NCBI GenBank assembly: GCA_047518265.1
Contig: JAKZRG010000031.1
Coordinates: 62,001-126,000, forward strand
Origin: Oceanospirillum sp047518265
Lineage (GTDB): Bacteria > Pseudomonadota > Gammaproteobacteria > Pseudomonadales > Halomonadaceae
Direction of reading: 5' to 3'
DNA length: 64,000 nucleotides
The notes beneath the pieces are model-generated. The model did not search any database, was not told where the DNA came from, and saw only the letters and a program-made list of their open reading frames with translations. The position numbers were made by a program, and so were the translations under genes. This document shows, piece by piece, positions 35,701 to 42,079 of the stretch (position 1 is the stretch's first letter; each line of letters starts with the position of its first letter).

Positions 35701-36790
35701 TTCGAGTATCAACAGCCTGACGAATATAGCTTTGTTGATGAGTGAGTTGAATGAGATAGAAGATCAAAAAGCCGGTTAGACCAAGACTGACAGCTAATAG
35801 AAGCCAGCTATCAGGCTGGACCTCTTGAGAGTACCCCCCCCATTTGGGTGTTAAGATCACTTGCCATTGCCGTTCGCCAACATTAAGTATTAAAGAACGG
35901 CTTAATGTTAGTTTAGTCATATGCGGATTGGGGGGGGAGCCAGAACCGGTAGAATCATAGAGTTCTTTGATTTTGAGCGGATCTGTGATGTCGAGCATCT
36001 CTAAGTGGATACCGGTGAGTAGGGGGAGGTTTGACCCTTCTATCAAATCATTGATCCGTATCACGGCTAGCACAAAGCCTTGTAATGATTGGTCGCTTTT
36101 CTGGGAGTCTGCTGATAATTGAAATATAGGTTGGACTATCAGTATACCGTCTTGTTGTTCTTTTTCCTGGACTAGGGTGATCGGTTCACTGGCAGTGACT
36201 TTATTTGTTGCAATAGCCTGGGTCAGCATGGCCTGTCGTATAGGGTTTGATGCGAGATCAAAACCCAGTGCCGTCTCATTGCCCTTAAGAGGGTTGATAT
36301 AATAGACAGGAAAATATTCATCACGAGGCTTGGCTGGAATCATGAACCCCTGTTGCTGACGCTCGGACAACCTGAAATCCCTAAAGCCATCTGCTTGTGC
36401 CTGCTTCTCATAATCGGGGCGTTGGTGGTGATAAACCCGAGGGATCCACTCTAAGGCTTGTATATTAGGAAAACGCTCAAGATAGAGCTGGGTGAAGTTA
36501 TGAAATTCTTTGCGGGTAACAGATTGAGAGTTGGTGAAGAATTGAGCCAGTGCTGTCAGGATAAACAGATGGTCGTCGATATTCCTTTTAATAATATTGA
36601 TGTCCTTGTCTGCATCACTATAAAACTGCTGTTGTACTAGCGTTTTAGCATGGCTGACATGCAGTGAAAAAAACACTAAACAACAAGTCAGGGCAATTGC
36701 CCCCACGAGCATAGTGAATAGGTGCCTTCGATATGTCTTGCTGACGATGAGTGACATAATGTGGCTAGGGATTATCGCCCACACCCGCAT
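32741..36790 (-). CDS. Hybrid sensor histidine kinase (CHASE-PAS-GAF-HisKA-HATPase-REC-REC-HPt)
   Basis: 1349 residues. TM1 is at about 22-45. A periplasmic CHASE domain (about 80-300) has PNIQALEWIPRVYHHQRPDYE-type sequence, and TM2 is at about 337-357. PAS follows (about 372-490; TIDEQGIIERFNPAAETLFGY), then GAF (about 510-670) and HisKA with His702 in MSHEIRTPMNG. HATPase_c has NLIGNAVKFT, DTGIGI and GGSGLGLSISRQLV. There are two receivers, Asp990 (LLDYHLP) and Asp1134 (LMDCQMP), and an HPt with His1295 (FSAHALKG). All phosphorelay residues are present. CHASE senses small extracellular ligands. The ATG at 36757 is an alternative start, since neither has a clear ribosome site. A TAACTGTAGC motif shared with other signalling operons lies about 290 nt upstream. 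Its final target is unknown. Confidence 0.93.
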   Translation of the reverse strand: MRVWAIIPSHIMSLIVSKTYRRHLFTMLVGAIALTCCLVFFSLHVSHAKTLVQQQFYSDADKDINIIKRNIDDHLFILTALAQFFTNSQSVTRKEFHNFTQLYLERFPNIQALEWIPRVYHHQRPDYEKQAQADGFRDFRLSERQQQGFMIPAKPRDEYFPVYYINPLKGNETALGFDLASNPIRQAMLTQAIATNKVTASEPITLVQEKEQQDGILIVQPIFQLSADSQKSDQSLQGFVLAVIRINDLIEGSNLPLLTGIHLEMLDITDPLKIKELYDSTGSGSPPNPHMTKLTLSRSLILNVGERQWQVILTPKWGGYSQEVQPDSWLLLAVSLGLTGFLIFYLIQLTHQQSYIRQAVDTRTLELSTSEAYNQAIFDNSVDAIVTIDEQGIIERFNPAAETLFGYSDTEAIGQNVKILMPEPYYKHHNEYIKNYLHTGNAKIIGAGREVTGQHKKGDIIPLALSVYDITLSNGQRRFAANLRDLSHERDAEKALLNSHKLLSLIGYAQADYICDSEIEKVQILLLKGLLELTGSEYGIIAETVERDHGHPYLKISTATGLDWDESLQQKCHTELHLGRPLSALNNQVMTNLTAREAVICAHIDTTRSEMATPEQLPLTSTLKVPVIIDRKVLGAICICNGSYDTELIDFLQPLVSTCGQLIRAAVREEERKALNVAMMLALEQAEQASLSKSEFLANMSHEIRTPMNGVLGMLELLNSGPLTTKQQNYLNVATSSASMLLTVINDILDFSKIEAGKLHLEQIEFNIYEIIEQSSISLAKQATAKGIEVSCFTPDEVPAILWGDSIRLQQILTNLIGNAVKFTDQGEVNVSVSLIETKDDTVLLRFEVKDTGIGIAKDQQAQLFTAFVQADSSTTREYGGSGLGLSISRQLVEMMGGEIGVNSIEGQGSTFWFSARFTVSKQKVLAPKSLPLETQVLIVDDNETNRHIFSHYLKHWNIRYASAESAEQALNLLYAAYNEGISYNLVLLDYHLPTMNGIQLARTIKADPKLHTSHVIILSSVGTQMEDISSTGVDRFLTKPVRRSELYDIIVQLVGKETDQAPPSQIKTSPSITKLSPPSILKLRILLVDDMTANQLVGLEFLHSAGYDAEVAKNGKEAVDAVFHKDFDLILMDCQMPIMDGYQATEIIRAREQADQLPHLPIIALTAHAMEGDKEQCLDAGMDAYLAKPYTQNELLQAITQQLGSDSDRDGTTTAMSDSASGDKENRSDKETSPGDSFNTALFDMGKLYENQKKMGDNYSLLIDCFQLDSEDILPKLRKAAIDNDIPVIQFSAHALKGISANLAATTLSESCKQLEMMARNHDIPNPAQQVDNIENLFQQTLDSLKSQ

Positions 36791-37168
36791 GGAAGCATTG
36801 TTATCAAAAATAGAATATCTGTTCTTATTTTCATCGGCTTAGCTCCATCAGTTTCTTGAAGGGGTTAATACCGTGGGGTGACTGCTATAACAAAGCCCGC
36901 CTATACGTAAAGCGTGAATAAACGTGGGGCAGGGCATTCGACCACCAGAGGTATGACTTCTCATAGTATTGACGTCATTTTTAGCGGCGTCCAGATTCAA
37001 TGTGAGTAAAAGGGTAATCCGATATAACCGGGTCGTTATTTATTTAAAAGTGATACCAGATTGCAGCTAATCGGATAGTAGCTACAGTTAGGTAAGATAC
37101 AGAGAGAAGTAGAACCCCGCACTGTCAATGATTCGAGATAATGCCTGCACACCAAGAAGGAGCAGACA
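36791..37168. other. Non-coding region upstream of the hybrid kinase
   Basis: 378 nt in which no convincing gene was found; small minus-strand open frames overlap without ribosome sites or family resemblance. It contains the 11-nt signalling-operon motif at 37081-37091 (minus orientation), and the pseudogene-like remnant follows. Confidence 0.4.
37081..37091 (-). promoter_or_regulatory. Third, partial copy of shared motif CTAACTGTAGC
   Basis: The minus-strand CTAACTGTAGC matches the first 11 nt of the 14-nt motif found upstream of the chemosensory and HDOD operons. It points toward the hybrid kinase gene. Confidence 0.4.
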
Positions 37169-37358
37169 ATGAAGATCCAAAAACGATGGGGAACACCGCT
37201 GTTGACTCTGATGGCCATTGATTATTGCCTTTATTGAGGAGGGCACCCAACAGCAATAGCTCGGTGCATGGGCCAATCAACGGGCCTCTGAGGCTCTGGA
37301 TGGGCTTAGAAGGATACTGGCAGGTGAGTTATCGATAGAGGCCAAGCGTGCTAATTAG
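37169..37358 (+). pseudogene. Short disrupted coding remnant of unknown family
   Basis: ATG 37169 is preceded by a strong AAGGAG site 6 nt upstream. The frame reads MKIQKRWGTPLLTLMAI and then stops at TGA after 22 codons. A +1 shift near 37215 continues as IIAFIEEGTQQQ, one TAG, then LGAWANQRASEALDGLRRIL and a further 12 residues to TAG at 37356. The good ribosome site and protein-like later frame suggest a small gene inactivated by a frameshift plus a nonsense change. The family is not recognised. A chance open frame is the alternative. Confidence 0.4.
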
Positions 37359-37462
37359 AGGTCGACTACCCTGGTATTACCCAAGGGGTTTGGTCCCATA
37401 ATGAAAAAAATTGGTAACGCAAGACACAGATGTTTTTGAAAAACTGCGTGCCAATGCTCTTG

Positions 37463-37891
37463 TCACTTGAGTTCCTTATTGGACGATTGTGGAGAACTAA
37501 GTACTTCACTGGACTCTCCTCTGAGCAGTTTCAATATTTCTGCTCTGGCGATTTTTTCGTCAAGACCTTTATCAGCCAGTTTTTTCAGCGTTTTGTTAAA
37601 TAGCTGTCGACGATGCTCTCCGTCATCGGATAAGTCTCGTCGATCCTGGAAAAAATTCATTAGGGTCGAACCGCAGGAGCAGTTGCGATATAGCTCCAAT
37701 ATAGTGTGATCACTGTCGTCATAGGATTGCTGTAAACCTGAAATACTTTTTCTAACTTGTTGCGTTTCCTGAATAAATTCTGTGACGTTATGGTAAACCT
37801 TATCACAGGTGCTGCAGCGTTTAGGAAACGCGGTTTCAGCTAAGACTTTAAGGTCTGAATAAATATCGTATAAATCCGCGTCCAGTATCAT
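37463..37891 (-). CDS. Conserved hypothetical Cys-containing protein beside the chemosensory operon
   Basis: 142 residues, no signal peptide or membrane segment. It begins MILDADLYDIYSDLKVLAET. It carries a CSTC motif (about 27-30) and a CSCG motif (about 70-73), which could together form a four-Cys zinc or metal site. Between them is a predicted helix (TEFIQETQQVRKSISGLQQS). The C-terminal third is helical and charged. The SGLQQSYDDSDHTILELYRN segment looks conserved-protein-like. It is divergent from the REC-HD-GYP operon, with 220 nt between them. I recall similar proteins next to response regulators in marine gammaproteobacteria, but no function is known; a regulatory partner of the operon is a guess. 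Confidence 0.6.
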   Translation of the reverse strand: MILDADLYDIYSDLKVLAETAFPKRCSTCDKVYHNVTEFIQETQQVRKSISGLQQSYDDSDHTILELYRNCSCGSTLMNFFQDRRDLSDDGEHRRQLFNKTLKKLADKGLDEKIARAEILKLLRGESSEVLSSPQSSNKELK

Positions 37892-37925
37892 GGAACGATT
37901 CCCTATTTTTCTACCGTCGTTATAT

Positions 37926-37939
37926 CTAACTGTAGCAGG
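37926..37939 (+). promoter_or_regulatory. Shared 14-nt motif CTAACTGTAGCAGG (copy 1)
   Basis: Identical to 47247-47260 and followed in both places by a short variable stretch and TTTTACT. It lies about 170 nt upstream of the REC-HD-GYP gene. Predicted binding site for a common regulator; the protein is unknown. Confidence 0.45.
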
Positions 37940-38111
37940 AATTTTACTTTTGACAGAGGCAGATTAAAGTATGGAAAAGGGTAGGGTATCTGTTATTTAT
38001 AATCGGTTTTAATTTGTAATTATCCCGCTGGTAAAAGCACCTTCGCTACACTAATCTCTTAATTACTTGCAAGAGTTTCAGTTATATAGGCGTCCTGCGG
38101 GAGGAGTGGTT

Positions 38112-39188
38112 ATGCAGAGCCGTAGCGGCTATAAAGAACTGTCATGTCGTATTCTAATTGTTGAGGATATGGCAACTAATAGAATGATGCTTAGACAGCT
38201 ATTACAGCCGCCTGAATTTGATGTAATAGAGGCAGACAATGGACGTATGGCCATTGAGATGTTGCGTACACAAGAGGTTGATACGGTATTAATGGATATT
38301 ATGATGCCGGAACTTAATGGCATTGAGGCGACCAAAATTATCCGTCAGGATCTGATGCTGAGTTTATTACCCATTATTATGCTGACCTCTTTATCTGAGC
38401 CCGATAGTGTTATGCAAGCACTGGCAGCGGGTGCTGATGACTATATCACCAAGCCTTTTAATGTTGTGGAGTTGTTGGCTCGTGTACGGGCTGCAGTGCA
38501 ACGTAAGCGATTAACTGAACATCTGGATGATACTGAATCCGTGCTCTATTCCTTAGCCCGTATGGTTGAAGCTCGGGATGCAAATACAGGTAACCATTGT
38601 GAGCGTCTTGCCCATTACGGTTATGTTTTTGGTGAGTATCTACAGCTTGGACATGAGGATTTACTCGCCTTACGTCGTGGAGGTGTGATGCATGATATTG
38701 GTAAATTGGGCATTCCTGACAGTATTCTCTTGAAAAAAGGGGGATTTACGGCGGAAGAATGGGAGATTATGAAACAACATACTATTATTGGTGCCCGTTT
38801 ATGTTCTCCACTGAAAACCATGGCGCGTACTGTTGATATCATCCTCAATCATCATGAAAAACAAGATGGTAGCGGCTATCCACGAGGGCTTAAGGGTAAA
38901 GAAATTCCTTTATTAGCGCGGATTTTTCAGATAGTTGATATTTTTGATGCTCTTTCAAACAAGCGTCCCTATAAACCCGCCTTTCCGCGTGCTCAAGTGA
39001 TCAAAATCTTAAGAGAGGAAACGGATAAGGGCTTCTGGGATCCGGAATTGATGGATGCTTTTGTTACCCTGCTATATGAAAACCCCGAGGCATTTAGTCA
39101 GGAAAGTGTTCAGGCCAGTGCGGAAAAACAAGCTGATTCATTGCTAGCGCTGATGAATGACCGAGGAGTATTGGAGTGGTACCGATAG
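38112..39188 (+). CDS. Response regulator with HD-GYP domain (predicted c-di-GMP phosphodiesterase)
   Basis: 358 residues from ATG 38112, preceded by GGGAGGAG; the frame opens at 38067. The receiver domain (about 12-130) has acidic Glu18-Asp19, phospho-acceptor Asp62 (LMDIMMP), a Thr in MLTSLSE and Lys in ITKPF. An HD-GYP domain follows (about 145-330) with HDIGKLGIPD (His194-Asp195) and HHEKQDGSGYP (from His247), so all metal ligands and the GYP signature are intact. Such enzymes hydrolyse c-di-GMP to pGpG or GMP. It is the first gene of the Wsp-like operon, in the place where Wsp systems have a GGDEF output. CheA-REC phosphorylation of Asp62 probably controls it. Confidence 0.93.
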   Translation: MQSRSGYKELSCRILIVEDMATNRMMLRQLLQPPEFDVIEADNGRMAIEMLRTQEVDTVLMDIMMPELNGIEATKIIRQDLMLSLLPIIMLTSLSEPDSVMQALAAGADDYITKPFNVVELLARVRAAVQRKRLTEHLDDTESVLYSLARMVEARDANTGNHCERLAHYGYVFGEYLQLGHEDLLALRRGGVMHDIGKLGIPDSILLKKGGFTAEEWEIMKQHTIIGARLCSPLKTMARTVDIILNHHEKQDGSGYPRGLKGKEIPLLARIFQIVDIFDALSNKRPYKPAFPRAQVIKILREETDKGFWDPELMDAFVTLLYENPEAFSQESVQASAEKQADSLLALMNDRGVLEWYR

Positions 39189-39244
39189 GTTCGGTTCTAC
39201 ATAGGTCGTACTGTTATTAACAGCGGTTAATTAGGAGAAGTGCT

Positions 39245-39760
39245 GTGGCTAATACTGGGATTATTGAGCTGCAGGTTCTGCATGTGGCTGTACAGGATAA
39301 CCACTATTTTTTGCCTTTGATCTGGGTTGAGAAGGCCTTACAGTTAGTCGCACTTACTGTTTCACCTGGCGTACCTTCCTGTGTTGCGGGATTAATGAAT
39401 TTGCATGGTAGTAGTTTCCCTGTGATTGATTTGGCACTCCGTTTAGGTTTCTGTATCGATCAAGAGCATGAGTTGGATGCTGCTATTGTTGTGTGTCATC
39501 ACGATAATTTTCGAGCAGGGATAATTGTTGATGAAATACTGGGGGTTGAAACCTTATACCAGGATGATCGGCAAATGAGTGAACACTTCAAGGTTGAGGA
39601 TGGCACGCCCTACGACAGTGTCTTTAGTACGTCTCTAGGGTTAATCATTTTACTCAATATGCCCAGAGTATTTGACCTAGGCTGTTCCGATTGGCAATCA
39701 GTGAGTTCGGTTGTCGATGGTGTTCCTCAGGAGATAGGGCCATCGACGGAGGGACAATGA
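39245..39760 (+). CDS. CheW-like coupling protein (WspB-like)
   Basis: 171 residues from GTG 39245, with AGGAGAAG upstream. A single CheW domain covers about 8-150: YFLPLIWVEKALQLV, VAGLMNLHGSSFPVIDL (the conserved G-x-N/I-x-G-x-PVIDL strand) and RAGIIVDEILGVETL. It bridges chemoreceptors to the CheA-type kinase. Its stop codon overlaps the spacer of the next gene by zero nt: TGA ends at 39760 and the CheR ATG begins at 39761, so translation is coupled. In Wsp nomenclature it corresponds to the first CheW, WspB. Confidence 0.92.
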   Translation: MANTGIIELQVLHVAVQDNHYFLPLIWVEKALQLVALTVSPGVPSCVAGLMNLHGSSFPVIDLALRLGFCIDQEHELDAAIVVCHHDNFRAGIIVDEILGVETLYQDDRQMSEHFKVEDGTPYDSVFSTSLGLIILLNMPRVFDLGCSDWQSVSSVVDGVPQEIGPSTEGQ

Positions 39761-41269
39761 ATGTCTACAGCCGACATCGACGATGCATCTCAACCGGTTT
39801 CTGCTCAGTGTGAAAGACTATTTTATCGCTTGTTGCGCGCACGTACCGGTATTGCCATTCAGGAGTTCCAGCGTAAAGAGGCGTGTTTAGCCCTGTGCAA
39901 CGCGAGTGTAAGGTTTTCTTACCCGGATGCAATGAGCTATGTTTTAGCCTTGATGCAACAAGGACGAACTGAAGAATGGGATTATGTTATCTCAGGCATT
40001 ACGGTTAATGAGAGTTATTTCTTTCGTGATACGGATCAAATGACCACTCTAAAAGAGCGTATTCTGCCTCAGTTGATTGCTAGGAAGCGGGTTCAAGGAA
40101 AGCTCAGCTTACGCATTTGGAGTGCGGGTTGTGCCAGGGGGCAAGAGCTCTATTCTATTGCGATTCTGTTGCATCAACTACTGGATGATTATGAGCACTG
40201 GCATTTGCAGCTGTTGGGTACGGATATTGATACTGAAGCACTGGCAGATGCGGTTCAGGGTCGCTATACCTCTTGGTCAATGAGAGGTATTACTCCGGAT
40301 TTAACCGCCCAATATTTTGTGATGGAAGAAGAGGGCTACTGCGTAGTACCGATCCTACGTCGCTTGGGACATTTTAGCTATTTGAATCTGGTCGAAGATG
40401 AGTTTCCGTCTTTGATGGCAGATATTAGCGCTATGGATCTGATTCTTTGTCGTAATGTGTTTATCTATCTTGAGGCCGAGGCCATGGAAGCCGTTGTTCA
40501 GAAAATGAATCATACACTGGTGGAAGATGGTTACTTATTATTGGGAGGAGCTGATCCCCTATTCAATGTACCGACAGACTTGGTTCTAAGTCAATATAGC
40601 CATAGGTGTTATCGCCGAACAAGCTCAAGTACTGGAATCACTGCGAAGCCTTTAGTAGAAGCACCTGTCTATGAGAGTAATGCTACGGAGTGTCTTGAAT
40701 CTCATCCAGCAGACTCTAGCCCCGTCATTCAAAGCTCTGCTATCCAAGATCTCAATATATCTCCGATCAAAGATTATAATTCGTTATACGCGCTGGCGGA
40801 GAAGGGCCACTGGGGTGAGTTATTACTCGCTTGTGAGTGTGTTGAGAGTGAGCAAGGGCCAAGCGCCATCCTATACCAATTGGTCAGTAAAGCATTGGCC
40901 AGTTTAGGCCGTTATGATGAGGCCGAGGAACGCTGTGGCAAAAGTTTGGCGTTGGATCCAGTCGATAAACATACCCATTTGTTAAATGCTCTGATACTGA
41001 TGGAACAACAGCGTTACTTGAAGGCTGAAAGTACTATTCGCAAGGCCTTATTCCTAGATTATCAGTTTTTGGAGGCACACTACCAGTTAGGCCTGTTATT
41101 AATGAGCCAGTCACAGAAACAGAAGGGGCTGAAAAGCTTGCAGAATGCTTTGGTCTTGGCGCAACAGGGTGATCCTAGTTGGCTACTGCACGATGCTTCA
41201 GGTATGACTTATGGCCGTTTTAAAGAAATCTTGAGTCGAGAGCTGATTATCTATCAAGCATTGCCATAA
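39761..41269 (+). CDS. CheR-type receptor methyltransferase with C-terminal TPR repeats (WspC-like)
   Basis: 502 residues. The CheR N-terminal helical domain is at about 15-85 (RLLRARTGIAIQEFQ). The SAM-binding domain is at about 85-290, with NESYFFRD, WSAGCARGQELYSIA, LLGTDIDTEAL, FSYLNLVEDEFPSL and MDLILCRNVFIYL. A low-complexity linker (about 290-345) leads to TPR-like helices (about 345-500; ALASLGRYDEAEERCGKSLALDP and FLEAHYQLGLLL). It methylates Glu residues of the cognate chemoreceptor. The TPR extension is the WspC/FrzF-type arrangement rather than classical CheR. It lies directly between the two CheW genes. Confidence 0.94.
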   Translation: MSTADIDDASQPVSAQCERLFYRLLRARTGIAIQEFQRKEACLALCNASVRFSYPDAMSYVLALMQQGRTEEWDYVISGITVNESYFFRDTDQMTTLKERILPQLIARKRVQGKLSLRIWSAGCARGQELYSIAILLHQLLDDYEHWHLQLLGTDIDTEALADAVQGRYTSWSMRGITPDLTAQYFVMEEEGYCVVPILRRLGHFSYLNLVEDEFPSLMADISAMDLILCRNVFIYLEAEAMEAVVQKMNHTLVEDGYLLLGGADPLFNVPTDLVLSQYSHRCYRRTSSSTGITAKPLVEAPVYESNATECLESHPADSSPVIQSSAIQDLNISPIKDYNSLYALAEKGHWGELLLACECVESEQGPSAILYQLVSKALASLGRYDEAEERCGKSLALDPVDKHTHLLNALILMEQQRYLKAESTIRKALFLDYQFLEAHYQLGLLLMSQSQKQKGLKSLQNALVLAQQGDPSWLLHDASGMTYGRFKEILSRELIIYQALP

Positions 41270-41284
41270 ATACTGGGGTCTTGT

Positions 41285-41935
41285 ATGTCAAAGAGAGAGA
41301 TATCACGCTCGTCTGATAGTGACGATGGGCAAATAAGCGATGTTGAACCAAGGGATGTTGGACAGGCCAGGATCAAAATATTCGATGCAGCTCAGAGGAT
41401 GCCTAAGGGAAATCGAGCTCAGGAATTATTACACCACCGTGCGGCTGCGGCAGCAAGAATCCAACAGGAAGAAGACACTAAAATACAACCGAAGACCTAT
41501 CTTAAGTGTCGTTTAGGGGCAAACGAACAGGTGGGTATACCCTATTGTTATTTGGATGAAATTATTTATGCCAATGAGATAACCGCTATACCCTCAACTC
41601 CGGCGCATATTGCCGGGGTAGTAAACCGGCGAGGGCAATTGTTGACGATTCTGGATACTCAGTGCTTTTTTGGTATTGATACGACGGATCTATCAGAAAC
41701 TAATGATGAGTGTCGCATCGTTGTCGCTAGCTACCAAGGTAAAACCATCGGATTACTTGTTAGTGAGGTGAGGAGTAATGAGTTTTATCTGCCACAAGAT
41801 CTGACTCCTCCTCTGCGCTCTAACTGCATCAGTCGTCCCGATTATGTCAAAGGGCTTTATCAAGGCAAGATTGCCATGCTGGATATCGTGATGATTTTTG
41901 ATGACGAGGGGCTGGTTATCGATGGGACGCTCTAA
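41285..41935 (+). CDS. Second CheW-like coupling protein (WspD-like)
   Basis: 216 residues. A charged N-terminal extension (about 1-70, no recognised domain) precedes a CheW domain (about 75-212): YCYLDEIIYANEITAIPSTP, IAGVVNRRGQLLTILD (conserved GxVNxRGxxLxxxD), IGLLVSEVRSNEFYL and GLYQGKIAMLDIVMIF. WspD proteins have the same long N-terminal tail. It sits 15 nt after the CheR-TPR gene. Two CheW proteins per system suggest that both are needed to build the receptor array, or that they couple different receptors. Confidence 0.92.
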   Translation: MSKREISRSSDSDDGQISDVEPRDVGQARIKIFDAAQRMPKGNRAQELLHHRAAAAARIQQEEDTKIQPKTYLKCRLGANEQVGIPYCYLDEIIYANEITAIPSTPAHIAGVVNRRGQLLTILDTQCFFGIDTTDLSETNDECRIVVASYQGKTIGLLVSEVRSNEFYLPQDLTPPLRSNCISRPDYVKGLYQGKIAMLDIVMIFDDEGLVIDGTL

Positions 41936-42079
41936 TGGCCGTTTCTTGTTACATAAGCACTTAAACAAACGTTTCTCTATGGAATATCTCCATTTTTTCT
42001 GGCTGCTGTCTGGAGTATATCGGAGTTTTTTTGTTTAGGTCTGTAGCTTACTTTCTTATCTGCAAGGGGCTGATCTGCT

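Noticed and set aside
37036..37276. Small overlapping minus-strand frames upstream of the hybrid kinase
   Set aside because: Two overlapping frames without ribosome sites or recognisable motifs; chance open frames.
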